From: Isochrysis galbana
Lineage: Eukaryota; Haptophyta; Isochrysidales; Isochrysidaceae
Assembly: GCA_018136815.1 (NCBI GenBank)
Contig: CM030935.1
Location: 2,736,292-2,800,291 of the forward strand
Reading direction: 5' to 3'
Length of the DNA: 64,000 bases
In this document: piece after piece, positions 1-9,179 of the stretch
How positions within the stretch are numbered: position 1 is the stretch's first letter
How the letters are laid out: each line of letters starts with the position of its first letter
Made by a program: the position numbers and the translations under genes
Notes under the pieces: model-generated
What the model saw: only the letters and a program-made list of their open reading frames with translations
The model's database searches: none
Told to the model about the DNA's origin: nothing

Positions 1-3000
1 GTATGGGTCCTTCCCCATCAGCGTGGCGGAGCGACGGAGACGCATCTGGCGCGGAACTATCGAACCACCACGCTGAAAGACGGGAATGGTCCCAAGCGGT
101 GCTGTGACGGTGTGTCGACCGGGCGACAATTTGCTGCCATCGCGCACGCCGTACCAGGGCTCACTGCCGGGGAAGTAGACATCGGCACTTGTGGCGCCTT
201 GAGCCGTGACAGGATGTACAAGCAAGTCGCGGCCAACCAACCACTGATCTGCGGCTTCCCAAGTTTGTACGTCCTGAGGATAATGTACCCAGAGAGGCCG
301 CATGGTCGGGGTACCCGTTGCCTCTGCTTGGTGGAAGACCGTGTACCAGTAGGCAAGCAACTGGTAACGCTCCTTGGCGATTTCCCGCAACCTAAGAGCC
401 GTCTCCTCGCCGAATGTCCAGGGTTCGCGACGTGCTGAATCGTGGTGAGCATGACCGCGGAAGAAGGGCGTGTAGGCACCAGCCTCAAACCATCGCGTGA
501 AGAGCTCGGCATCTGGGTCACCGTAACCACCGCCCTTGCCGAGAAAGCCGCCCACGTCGGCGCCGGAGAAGGTAATGCCGCATAGACCAAGTGTAAGGAG
601 CATCGGAATCGACGCGACGAGATGATCCCATTTGCATGCGTTGTCACCCGTCCAGATCGCTCCCCAGCGCTGGGAGCCCGCGTAGAAAGAGCGAGACAGC
701 ACAAAGGGACGCTTGTCTTGTTCCGGGTTCCTTCGCAGCAGTCCTTCAGCTGTTGCGCGCTGCATGTACATGCCGTACAAGTTGTGCCACTCGCGGTGCT
801 CAACTCCTGCAAGACTTAGTGCATCCTTCTGCATTGACACTTCCGGTCCGTTGAAAACCGACGGCTCGTTCATGTCATTCCAGGTATAGAGTGTTGGAGT
901 CGATCCTGAGCCCAAAAGAGAGGGCACAGACGAAGGGGGGAATCAGGTCTGGGGCACTTGGATAACTCTTGTACACGATCCCGGAAATCGTGGCTTCAAG
1001 TACGCACCTTTATACACGTCGTAAGAGAACCGCTCCGCCCACCACTCGCGCACTTGAGGTGAGGTGAAGTCGAGGTACGCCGAATCGCCTGGCCAACACC
1101 ATCCGTTGAACTCAGCCCCATCTTTCGTCTTGATGAAAAGTTGCTGAGAAACGGCACAGGAAGAAGCAGTCGACGTGCAAGTAATCAACCGCAAATGATA
1201 AGGTATCCCGTCAACGGATGGACTAGCCCCATGGGAAGTGATGAGGTCTCGGATAGAAGGAAGCGGCTTGTCAAATTGTAAGCAGGGGGCGGTCGCTGCG
1301 TAGCGCGCACACCTTGTCATGGGCTTCCTGGTAGATGTGGTACCCGGTGTCCTTCTTGATGTGGGGATCGACGATCGTAACCTACAGGCAAGAGAGTCCG
1401 CAAGCGGTCTTCAACCAGAATATCAAACAGATGAATGGGGCTTGGCATCTATAGAGGACTAGAGGTGCGTGGTTTTAAACGCAACAAACCATTTTGCGGC
1501 CGGTGGCAGCAAGCTCCTGCTGCATCTTTTCCGGTTCGGGAAACTTAAAGTCATCCCATGTGAAGTAGCGCTTGCCGTTCGTGTGCTCGATGTCGAGCCA
1601 GAGAACATCGTAGGGGAGGTCTAGCTCCTCGAATTGCCCGTGGACGTACCTCACATCAGCCTCGTCGTTGTAGTTCCAACGGCATTGATGGTAGCCCAAG
1701 GAGAAAATCGGTGGTAGCGGCGTGTACCCTGTCAAGGCAGCATATTGCGCGAATATGCCGAGCGGGGACGGTCCTGGCAGCAACATAACGTCGACGACGC
1801 CGGACTCCGACATCCAAAAGGACGTGGTGGATCCGCCGATGGTGGGCGTCCCACCCAGCCAACTCGATGATGAGGGTGCCTCGCGCGAGATATCAACAAA
1901 TGTTTCGGACGGATTGAACCAGAGCAGGCCCGTGGTGCGATTCCCGGCGTGTGCAAGGAGAAGCGGCACGCCACCGTAGAGGGCCATTGGCGAGTCCAGC
2001 TCGTAGTCATACACCTGCATGAGGAGGCAAGACAAAGGTAGACGAGCATTCGTACGCCCGCCTTCTTGAATTATGTTCCTCTGAGTGTACGCGGCACCGA
2101 TATTGGCTACGGCACCAAGTCGTGACATCGCACAGCGGAGGGGGTTGGGGAGTGGACACAGCGAGCTCAGCGCGCACATCAAGGGTCCAAAGACGGTAAG
2201 GGTCCTTGTACTTAGCTCCACTGCCAGTCGTGGAAGGCAGATTCAACGGCGACGTGTGCTCCGCCAAACCGTAGACGTGTTGAGTGCCAACGAAGCGGAT
2301 GTCCATGCCGACAGAAGCAGGTCCGAATGGCTTCGAGTCCCGGTGCGAGCCGAATGACTCCTCCCACATTCCTTCATCCTCGGGAAGACCATTTGATTCA
2401 CTCGCCAAGTCAGCCTCCGACACTTCCGAAGCACGCTCCTGCTTCGTGCCATCCGAGTAGACTGCCAAGCCATCTTCACCGTAGTCGACAACTGTTTTGC
2501 CCTTGTGCACATCCTCTGCTGGCACAACTGAGGCGGGAGCATCGTTGGCGCTGCCCTTGGCGCGATGATGCTCAAAGTAGAATTTGCCCAAGGGATTGAG
2601 CTCCACAACACGTTCACCAGCGACATGTAGCTCCACACGGAAAGGGTGGAGATGAAGCGCAAGGACGCTGGGCGTCTGGACTGGACTCTTCAGATCCAGA
2701 GCGTAGACGAGGACGCTCCCCGTGCCGACAGCCTCCTTCAACGTCTCTGGCACGCCTGGCGCCGCCGCGTCGAGCTGTTGGACGCTTGCAGGTAACGGGT
2801 CGATCAGGATGTCGTCAGGCTCCCATCGCGGCCCATGGAGCGGCTTGGTCTCTGTGACGCGCAGGCGGAAGACACCAGTCTCATACCCCCGCACTTCGAG
2901 CGTCAGGGGCACGCTGTGCGCGCCGCCGTGCAGCTGTGCAGTGAGTAGGCCTGAGCGATCAATACTCGCTGAGCCAGGCGCCACGAGCCACTGCCAGCCA

Positions 3001-3221
3001 GGCTGCTGGGCGGCGCGGTGGCGGCGGCAGAAGGCGGTCTTGTCACACGTGCGAAATTTCGCGTGGTCGACAGCCACGGCCACCGAGCAGAGTGCGCTGA
3101 GCGCGAGGGNNNNNNNNNNNNNNNNNNNNNNNNNNNNNNNNNNNNNNNNNNNNNNNNNNNNNNNNNNNNNNNNNNNNNNNNNNNNNNNNNNNNNNNNNNN
3201 NNNNNNNNNGCACCCCTTCAT
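1..3221 (-). CDS. GANAB: ER glucosidase II alpha subunit (GH31), 5 exons, partial
   Basis: Glucosidase II alpha trims glucose residues from N-glycans in the ER during the calnexin folding cycle. The exons, read on the minus strand, are 3221-2178, 2014-1490, 1381-1313, 1143-1008 and 905-1; all four introns are GT-AG and keep the frame. Exon 1 starts at an ATG just before an assembly gap, ends a hydrophobic signal-peptide-like stretch, and then has the family hallmark DHAKFRTCDKTAFCRRH. Exon 2 carries YELDSPMALYGGVPLLLAH and the (beta/alpha)8 barrel start with LWLDIEHTNGKRYFTW. Exon 4 has GWCWPGDSAYLDF. Exon 5 has WNDMNEPSVF, whose first D (codon near 872) is the GH31 nucleophile, then RSFYAGSQRWGAIWTGDN and FFRGHAHHD. 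The reading frame is still open at base 1, so the C-terminus lies outside. The start codon is uncertain because the gap removes part of the signal peptide. Confidence 0.95.
3110..3209. other. Assembly gap (100 N) inside exon 1 of the glucosidase gene
   Basis: Exactly 100 N, a conventional placeholder length. It interrupts the signal-peptide region of the glucosidase II gene, so the true number of missing bases and the frame across the gap are unknown. Confidence 0.99.
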
Positions 3222-3668
3222 ATCTCCCCCCTCACAGGCCCCCGGCTCCTATTCTAAATAAATAAAATAATTAATGTTATATCCTAGCCAACCCCACTAG
3301 CTAATTGGACACAACTTTTCCGTCCCGGAATCCCGCCATGCCTGACGAGCCAGGTGTCCGAGTGCTACCGGGGGGAGGGGGCACCGCCCCCTCCCCTCGA
3401 TATCTGTCCTCCCCCCAGTGCACGCACCGACCCCGCGCACCCCAGCGCGTCCTCTCCTCGAGTCCACGCTGGGGGAAAACCCCTTTCGGGTAAAAGCAAC
3501 GCAGGGGGGGGGGGGCACTCGTGAGATAGGGGCCCAGAAGCGCTAATCTCCCTCGCTAGTGCGAGTGGCCGCGGCGAGCCGCGGCCCTTCCCTCCTGGCT
3601 CTGGCGCCCCCGTCTTCTCTTACCCAAACGGGGCGAGAAGACACGTATCTGCCGGAGGGGAGAGCTGC
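3222..3668. other. Intergenic, upstream of glucosidase gene
   Basis: No gene recognised. It holds an AT-rich patch (3252-3300), the presumed 5' flank of the glucosidase gene, then GC-rich low-complexity sequence with a G homopolymer near 3507-3516. Open frames here are proline/arginine-rich and typical of GC-rich noncoding DNA. Confidence 0.5.
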
Positions 3669-3979
3669 CGCTCCCCCCTCCCCTCCCTCTTCCCTTTTCC
3701 TCCTCTCTTCCCTGCGGCGGGGGCCCATGGCGCGCGCCTGCGGCCCCTCGCTCAGGTCCGTAGATGGCCTGCAGGGCCTGGGAGCACAGCTCAGGGGGCA
3801 GGTGAGGCTGGGGCATGGCCCTGGCCCCTCCTGCCTCTCCCTCGCTGGCGCTCCGAGCCCCTGCGGGTCGACTGGAGCTGGCTGGGGGGTCCTGAACAGG
3901 GGGCCCAGGGGGAGGAGGGGCTGGTCAGAGGAATGGGCAGGCCACGACGGGCCAGGGCGGGCGAGTCAGGCGGGCCTGT
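3669..3979 (+). repeat. Dispersed 310-320 bp repeat, copy 1
   Basis: This segment matches 19181-19498 in the same orientation over its whole length with scattered substitutions and small indels. Both copies contain the run CTGCGGCGGGGGCCCATGG followed by GCGCGCCTGCGGCCCC, and both end at GTCAGGCGGGCCTGT. No coding frame is shared convincingly. Its nature (non-autonomous element, or exon/UTR piece carried by a retroelement) is unknown. Confidence 0.85.
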
Positions 3980-4034
3980 AGGGAGGGGAATGGGTCAGCA
4001 GGGCAGTGTGCTCCTGGCAGGCCATCAGGCGTGC

Positions 4035-4130
4035 CAGGAGAGTGGGTGGATCCTCCCCCATGGCAGGGGAGGAGTGGAGAGAGAGGGGGGCTCGTGCCCC
4101 CCCATGGGCGAACTAAGTATAAACTTAGTT
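4035..4130. repeat. Dispersed repeat ending in an AACTAAGT palindrome, copy 1
   Basis: The segment is present in reverse complement at 41668-41757 (shared CATGGGCGAACTAAGT and CTCCCCCATGG blocks). It ends in the near-perfect palindrome AACTAAGTATAAACTTAGTT (4111-4130). The same palindrome core, AACTAAGTTTATA, is the site into which the mariner at 17584 is inserted. Confidence 0.75.
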
Positions 4131-4326
4131 GCTCCTATTCTAACTCCCCACAAGTTACAATGGGTGAAAACCCGTTGAGGCGGACCGACCTACGTCGGGC
4201 GACTCTCCGGGAAAAAGCACCGGGGGCGGGGGGAGGAACTCTCGTCACCAAAGGGGAACAGCCCTTACCGGCTCGCGCCTTGAGCAATGCTCCTCGAGAA
4301 ATAAGTGGCCGCGACTCGAGTAACCT

Positions 4327-4432
4327 AAGTCGCGTTCCGTCAAAAGAGGGCCATGTGATAGTTTTGTTTTCACTCAGACTGTTATGTGATAGTTTTGTTT
4401 TCACTTCAGGACGCGGCGCGTGCGCATAGCAG
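4327..4432 (+). repeat. CGCGTTCCGTC dispersed repeat, copy 1
   Basis: Begins AAGTCGCGTTCCGTCAAAAG and is followed by two tandem GTGATAGTTTTGTTTTCACT units, then GACGCGGCGCGTGCGCATAGC-like sequence at 4407-4430. Four other copies lie at 4653, 9494, 36138 and 51123, all in the same orientation. No open frame is conserved in this module. Confidence 0.8.
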
Positions 4433-4479
4433 CTGTTACGTAATGTACGAAAACGCTAAGCGGACACACCCTAAGCAGG

Positions 4480-4655
4480 CTGAGTTTTCATCTTCTTCGT
4501 CTTTTTCTCACACCCCTCCTCCTCGATCCTGTTGTCAATGTCGTTCTGCTGGCAGGCGACCATGTCGCTTGGCTGATCCTGTGTGGCGAGGTCCGTGATG
4601 CGTGCGAGGACGGCCTTCTGGTTCTCCATCCAGAGTTTGCCAGCTGCTCGGCAAG
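4480..4655 (-). pseudogene. Conserved peptide fragment, copy 1 (unknown family)
   Basis: Read on the minus strand this stretch encodes about 55 residues ending in EEEGCEKKTKK, and contains ENQKAVLARITDLATQDQ. The same peptide, about 90% identical, is encoded at 9697-9906. Most differences between the copies are conservative (K/Q, V/I, I/M), which suggests descent from a real coding exon. Both copies sit next to a CGCGTTCCGTC repeat. I do not recognise the protein. No start codon or upstream exon is visible here. Confidence 0.4.
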
Positions 4656-4795
4656 TCGCGTTCCGTCAAAAGAGGGCCAGGTGATTATTTTTTTTTATCC
4701 AGGTGCATGTTTTCTTTTTCAACCAGTCTCCAGGGTATTATTATTACAAAGATGAGTACAAAGCTAATCAAGGACGCGGCGCGTGAGCATAGCAA
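4653..4795 (+). repeat. CGCGTTCCGTC dispersed repeat, copy 2
   Basis: Starts AAGTCGCGTTCCGTCAAAAG, continues to a TATTATTATTACAA patch and ends GGACGCGGCGCGTGAGCATAGC near 4795. It parallels 9494-9645 along its whole length, so these two are the closest pair in the family. Confidence 0.8.
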
Positions 4796-4990
4796 CTCCC
4801 CCCCGGGAGACGGCGAGGGCGGAGGAGGCGATGGTGACGCGTGGCCTCCCCCGCTTTCCCCACCCACCCTGCCCCTCCTCATCTTGCTCTCCGAGGAGGT
4901 TGCGCTGGGTTGTGGAGTTTTTTTTCCTTTCACAAGTGCTGCACGTCGTGCGGTTCAGGTTTGCCAGAGATGACATACTCAATCATATCA
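4796..4990. other. Intergenic
   Basis: GC-rich then T-rich sequence between the repeat and the unknown minus-strand gene. Nothing recognisable beyond the low-complexity purine/pyrimidine bias. Confidence 0.4.
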
Positions 4991-5854
4991 TTAGCACTCT
5001 CGAAGTATAGTCGAGCTGCTGTGTTGTAATAGTGCCGCATCACTGGATAGACTATATCCTCTACCACACTTTTGGTGAATGCTGCGTGCTCGGCGTGTGC
5101 GGTCTGTACTGGCGCTACCAGCTACCAGTCTCTGAGCTTGCTGCACAAATGTACATTGTTTTCGCCTCACATGTTTCAAGCCTTGTAATGTGTGTATCAC
5201 GTTCTTATATACGCCACTGAACGATGTCAAGGCTTCGTGAATGTATATGACATCGATGGTTTTGAGCTCCTCCATGTGCCTCCGAAGCGTGCTCAGACCG
5301 TTCGCGGCGATGGTGTACTGTGAGGCTAACTCTTTCAAGGCTACAGTGGGATCTCTCGGCATTTGGGTTGCCGCGTGGCCCAATATTAGAGGCATATCGA
5401 TCACGTGATATTCTTGTGATGGGGCAGGCTGCGTCCTAGATGAAGCAGGTTGCCCCCTGGGTCGTTCTGAGTGCGCCGGAGGTACGTTGACGTGGTGCTC
5501 TTGCGCCGTAGACGGGGCAGGTTGGCTCGTGGTGGGTCGTCCTGAGTGCGATGTGAGGCGAGGCCGTTCTGGATGTACCGAGGACGGCCCTGGATCCGCG
5601 ATGGGTCGTCCTGCGTGCGATGTAGGTGCGACATGGGGTGGGAGAGGCCGTTTTGGCGTAAACGACCCTGGACCCACGTCCATTGGTGGTCGTATCATAT
5701 TGATGACGCCATTAATGACATATCTAAACTCCTGTGTATCTCGTCGGATCTTCTCTCTCATACTTTGCGTCACTTGCAACTGGAGATTGTGCTGGACCAT
5801 ATGCGGCCTGATGCGTGTCGTGTTGACCTGACGGACGACTTCTTCACCCGTCAC
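4991..5854 (-). CDS. Hypothetical protein, 287 aa, divergent from unknown paralog pair
   Basis: A single open frame with no recognised domain. Residues about 1-55 are charged and helical; about 56-150 form a proline/serine/histidine-rich low-complexity linker with repeats of the type HxERPRxxxxSxRP; about 155-250 are again helical and include ALKELASQYTIAANGLSTL. Its ATG lies 37 bp from the ATG of the plus-strand gene at 5892, so the two share one very short divergent promoter, which is unusually tight for this window. The imperfect Pro-rich repeats and length suggest a real gene, but some of it could be spliced. No function can be given; a structural or regulatory protein of an integrated element is one possibility. 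Confidence 0.5.
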   Translation of the reverse strand: MTGEEVVRQVNTTRIRPHMVQHNLQLQVTQSMREKIRRDTQEFRYVINGVINMIRPPMDVGPGSFTPKRPLPPHVAPTSHAGRPIADPGPSSVHPERPRLTSHSGRPTTSQPAPSTAQEHHVNVPPAHSERPRGQPASSRTQPAPSQEYHVIDMPLILGHAATQMPRDPTVALKELASQYTIAANGLSTLRRHMEELKTIDVIYIHEALTSFSGVYKNVIHTLQGLKHVRRKQCTFVQQAQRLVAGSASTDRTRRARSIHQKCGRGYSLSSDAALLQHSSSTILREC

Positions 5855-5891
5855 TCATCGACTCTGTGGACCATTCTCACTCCCACAGACA

Positions 5892-6392
5892 ATGCCTGGA
5901 ATCAACAGATGCGACGTTCTTGCCGATACCAAAGACAGGATCACTACTCTTGAACACACCATCTCTGGTATTGATGGTGAGATCAACACGATCAATGCCA
6001 GCATACTGAATCTTGCCGATAGAATAGGCACCATCTCCAACGAGAGCGTCGCGATTGACGTGAATGGACTCGATTGCCGAGGACTCTCGGGTAACATGGA
6101 CCCTCAGCGTCTCAAAGATGTCTTTCCAGGTGGATCCAACTTCGTGGTGTGCCAACCAAGTAGTGCATGGACAGATACAAAGGATGCTTGGTCAACACTC
6201 CTACCCGGAGGAGAGTGGAAGAGCACTAGTCTACAAAGCACCTCGAAATGCACGCCGATCCACGCTAGACAGCTGGAAACGGATGTACTCTTCGATACAC
6301 AGAAGGCGACGGTGTGCACGGAGTCCTCAAGTAGTGCGATCGGCTTTGCACAAGATCTGCGCACGATTCGTGACCGTACGTGCACCGAGTGA
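5892..6392 (+). CDS. Hypothetical protein, 166 aa, paralog 1 of a tandem pair
   Basis: The intronless frame starts at ATG 5892 and stops at 6392. Residues about 15-55 have the heptad-like pattern of a short coiled coil (DRITTLEHTISGIDGEINTI). The C-terminal two thirds align without large gaps to the protein at 6697: both contain a PGGxxFxVCQPxSAW motif, a W-S-x-LLPGGxW motif, ARxLExDxLFD and ESSSxAI followed by DLRTxRDRTC. Conserved cysteines (in VCQP, CxPxxAR, VCxESS and RTC) suggest a disulfide- or metal-stabilised fold. The protein ends just after RTC. I do not recognise the family. Conservation at the protein level between the copies supports a real coding gene. Confidence 0.65.
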   Translation: MPGINRCDVLADTKDRITTLEHTISGIDGEINTINASILNLADRIGTISNESVAIDVNGLDCRGLSGNMDPQRLKDVFPGGSNFVVCQPSSAWTDTKDAWSTLLPGGEWKSTSLQSTSKCTPIHARQLETDVLFDTQKATVCTESSSSAIGFAQDLRTIRDRTCTE

Positions 6393-6696
6393 ATCCACTC
6401 GTGCAAATGTACGGAAAGGGGTGCTATGCGGGGGGGGGGGCTACACAACCACTCGGAAGGCGCGCCTCCCCCCCCCCCCCCGCTCGCCCCCCTTCACGCC
6501 GTAAGACCAACACGCTCACTGCATCACCATTCGATCCCGTGTCCAACGTGCACACAAGAAAGAATTGAAGGAGCGCGCCACAAGAGGATACCGACCCGTC
6601 GCCATCTCCTCCCCCACGAGGCCCTCGCCATCACGTCCATCTCCCACACCATACTACCACCAAAAAAAATTGGTAGTAACGTATAAAGATAGTACC
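6393..6696. other. Spacer between the tandem paralogs
   Basis: Contains a G10 run (6429-6438) and a C-rich run (about 6467-6481), then more balanced sequence and a TATAAAG box (6682-6688) about 10-15 bp before the ATG at 6697. No gene seen. Confidence 0.4.
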
Positions 6697-7401
6697 ATGA
6701 GTATCAACACGATCGCTGTGCTCTCCTCTACAAGGGCACAACTCACGGCCATTGAGCAGAATGTCGACGGAATCGACACGATCCTGCACAACATCGGGAA
6801 CCAACTGATTGCTATGAACAATCAAGTCGCGTCGATTGGGGACGACGTCACAGCGTCCACCGATGGACTCCACTGCAAGAAGCTCGATACGAGTGGCGTC
6901 GAGATGGAACGATTGCGAAAAGTCCTCCCCGGTGGATTGGACTTCACCGTGTGCCAACCAGAGAGTGCATGGAATACGCACAACACGTCGTGGTCCGAGC
7001 TGTTACCGGGCGGGAAATGGGCGGAGTCCGCCGTCTCAGATCTGAAGATCTGCATTCCACTCACTGCCAGGGAACTAGAGTCGGATCCTCTCTTTGACAA
7101 AAGAGAGACTGTAGTGTGTGCGGAGTCCTCAAGTGCTGCAATTGCTGTTGCCTACGACTTGCGGACACTTCGAGACCGGACTTGCAGTAGTGGCACAGCA
7201 GGAGGTACCGGTGACACAAAAACGCTCTACCCACAACAGGCGCAGTGGTCGTCAGTGCTTGAGAAGTGTGGAGACAAAACCGCGGCCGCACGTAGGTATA
7301 CACCAACGCACGCAAGTGTAGAGCATCTACATCTACATCTACAGCACGAAGTCCTTGCAACTACCTGCAACCAAACTAACGCCCAACAACACAGCCAATG
7401 A
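6697..7401 (+). CDS. Hypothetical protein, 234 aa, paralog 2 of a tandem pair
   Basis: The start at ATG 6697 is chosen because the alignment to the gene at 5892 begins here and a TATAAAG box lies just upstream; the frame itself is open from 6565. It shares the N-terminal coiled-coil pattern (RAQLTAIEQNVDGIDTIL) and the whole Cys-containing domain (PGGLDFTVCQPESAW, WSELLPGGKW, ARELESDPLFD, CAESSSAAI, DLRTLRDRTC). Unlike paralog 1, about 65 more residues follow, rich in Thr, Gln and His; this tail may instead be read-through into an intron, since GGAGGTACCG after RDRTC resembles a splice donor. No function known. Confidence 0.6.
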   Translation: MSINTIAVLSSTRAQLTAIEQNVDGIDTILHNIGNQLIAMNNQVASIGDDVTASTDGLHCKKLDTSGVEMERLRKVLPGGLDFTVCQPESAWNTHNTSWSELLPGGKWAESAVSDLKICIPLTARELESDPLFDKRETVVCAESSSAAIAVAYDLRTLRDRTCSSGTAGGTGDTKTLYPQQAQWSSVLEKCGDKTAAARRYTPTHASVEHLHLHLQHEVLATTCNQTNAQQHSQ

Positions 7402-7781
7402 CACAACACAAGAGGAGGAGAAAAAGCAGAACTCTCTGAAAGGCGCTGTGCGTCGCATTGTGCGCATGGCTTATATTCGACAAATCTTTTTCATGTCGAA
7501 AAAGCACGAGTGGAATTCGGATGCCATGTTAGGATCGTCTACACAGCCTCATCCGACTCATATGGCCGCTTACGCTTGTTCACCGCTGGCCTGCCCTCGA
7601 TGCGTGCGAGAATGCCATCCAAAGAGTCTGAGAGTGCAGTGTACATCCCTGCTTCTGTGAGCTCACGGACGACCTGACAGCAAAAGAGCGACATTAAAGT
7701 CTTATGAGTGCGACGATGGTCGGGCCAGGGGACTAGCAGTTATGCTGGTCGCACCGCTGTGAAAAGATGCCTTCACATCAT
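7402..7781. other. Spacer with a weak 101-aa open frame
   Basis: An open frame at 7355-7660 (+) has a basic, lysine-rich start (EEEKKQNSLKGAVRRIV) and could be a 3' exon of the gene at 6697, but nothing proves it. Otherwise no feature is seen up to the reductase gene. Confidence 0.3.
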
Positions 7782-8657
7782 TCACACGGAGTACATCAAT
7801 CTAGGCGATGAATTGGCTGAACACAAGGACGCAATGCCGCGCAAACTCCATCCTTGAGCGAAATGGGGGAACAGGACACACACCTGTTCATTGATCCCCC
7901 CTGGCGTTTGCTCCTTCACCAAGTGGTCGAACGTATCGACCCCCGCCTCCGCAGTGTCGTAGGTGACGCAGTGGAAGATGGCACCCACATATTTTGCTGC
8001 GTCTTCGGCGGGCACACCTTGGCCTTGGACCCATGCCTGAGTAGCGCGCTGCATGGCGTAGAACTGTCCCATAAGGCCGGTGACGGGCATCATCTTGCGC
8101 ATCACCTCTTCCGTGGGCACTGGAACGGCGGTGCCCAACGAGTCGAAGATAGAGACGACGAGCTCATGAGGCGGGGTCAAAATAGTGGCACCCTTGTGCT
8201 TTGCGACAGGCGGCAGCGGGATGGCGCGCACGACCGACTCGCTCGGCACAGGCGCGCACCACTCACGCAGCCCATCGAGCGGAGCTGTCGAGACGAGCGA
8301 GACAACGGTGTGCGAGGGCTTGAATTGCAGGGCGCGGCAGGTTTCCTCGGTGATGGTCGGAAGCACCCCGATGAAGACGATCTCGGACCCGTCCAGCACC
8401 GCCTGGTTGTCCTTGGCCACTGTCACCAGCTGCGGGAACTCAGCAGCGAGCGCAGCCGCCTTCTGTGCGTTCCTCGGCGAGACCACGATGGCTCTCGGCG
8501 GCTGCTCGAGTGTGGCGAGGCCACGGACGATGGCGCTCGACATGGTCCCAGTACCCACGAAGCCGATGCTCTTCCCGTTCGCCATAGGGCGCGGGGAGGG
8601 AGGGGGCGTGGGGGACGCGCCGAGGAGCAGGCCGACGAGCAGCCTTCCGAGGAACAT
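7782..8657 (-). CDS. proC: Pyrroline-5-carboxylate reductase (last step of proline synthesis)
   Basis: Reduces 1-pyrroline-5-carboxylate to L-proline with NAD(P)H. An N-terminal Rossmann dinucleotide site GFVGTGTMSSAIVRGL starts about 7 residues after the second Met (8585). Family motifs VRAIPLPPVAKHKGAT, the MPVTGLMGQFYAM helix region and TPGGINEQ follow in order. The first Met (8657) adds 24 residues, MFLGRLLVGLLLGASPTPP..., a possible targeting peptide; the conserved domain starts at MANGKS. After INEQ the sequence CAG|GTGTGT is a strong donor and the C-terminus diverges from the family. Joining to an acceptor at TGTGTTCAG (about 7811) would give a short ending PIHRLD; the read-through frame ends at 7782. 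The 3' structure is therefore uncertain. All other sequence is intronless. Confidence 0.9.
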   Translation of the reverse strand: MFLGRLLVGLLLGASPTPPPSPRPMANGKSIGFVGTGTMSSAIVRGLATLEQPPRAIVVSPRNAQKAAALAAEFPQLVTVAKDNQAVLDGSEIVFIGVLPTITEETCRALQFKPSHTVVSLVSTAPLDGLREWCAPVPSESVVRAIPLPPVAKHKGATILTPPHELVVSIFDSLGTAVPVPTEEVMRKMMPVTGLMGQFYAMQRATQAWVQGQGVPAEDAAKYVGAIFHCVTYDTAEAGVDTFDHLVKEQTPGGINEQVCVLFPHFAQGWSLRGIASLCSANSSPRLMYSV

Positions 8658-8695
8658 CCAATAGGGACGCCGGCCGACGCCGCGCGGTACCGCGA

Positions 8696-8722
8696 GGGGG
8701 GGGGGGGGGGGGGGGGGGGGGG
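8696..8722. repeat. G27 homopolymer
   Basis: Twenty-seven consecutive G just upstream of the reductase gene. Likely length-unstable and prone to sequencing error. Confidence 0.95.
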
Positions 8723-8945
8723 AGTACCGGTGGGGGGGTCGAGGTTGTGCCTTGGATCCATGTACGGATGTACTGCACCAGAAACTAGACTACCTGCCAC
8801 CTGCCCTCCCGACCTCCCGACCCCCCCTTCTCTCACAGCTTCTTTTCAGGGAGAAGCTGCAGCTCGTCCTCCCACGAGCCGACGAGGTGCTCACCCCATC
8901 GAGCATCGAGCTAGTGCACATCGGTTGGCATGTGGCAGTTGGTTG

Positions 8946-9115
8946 GTAGGTTGGTAGGGCGGTCAAATAGTTTTTTATTAGGGGTAAGAAATAGGGTTGA
9001 GAAAATTTGAGGATTTCTTTCGGTAGAAAGTTCCCTATACACCCAACAAGCACATATCCGGGGCCCATTAGGATCAAGACCCCCCCCCCTTCTTGGGCCC
9101 CCACAACAAAACGTA
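8946..9115 (-). repeat. 'GACCGCCCTA' dispersed repeat, inverted copy
   Basis: In reverse complement this segment reads like 19906-20105 and 38818-39045: a GTTTTGTTGTGGGGGC block, CCAA/CCTAATGGGCC, an ATATGTGCT block, and an end at TTTGACCGCCCTACC. It is more diverged than the other two. It has no coding capacity that I can support. Confidence 0.65.
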
Positions 9116-9179
9116 ACCAAATACTAACAAAAGACGCTAAAGTCGCAAAGGGCCGCGAAAAGCTGAACTTCAAATCGAG

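Noticed and set aside
57-812. 251-aa minus-strand open frame over the glucosidase C-terminal region
   Set aside because: It is in a different frame from the GH31 protein; the correct frame carries WNDMNEPSVF and FFRGHAHHD and is open to base 1.
2722-3261. Plus-strand frames crossing the 100-N gap
   Set aside because: N residues are counted as coding; they are antisense to glucosidase exon 1.
7853-7883. 31-bp intron in the proline reductase (acceptor CTCAAG)
   Set aside because: It gives a readable tail, but 31 bp is far shorter than any other intron here (all about 75 bp or more).
7854-8957. 367-aa plus-strand frame opposite the proline reductase
   Set aside because: Shadow of the reductase on the other strand, extended through a G homopolymer.
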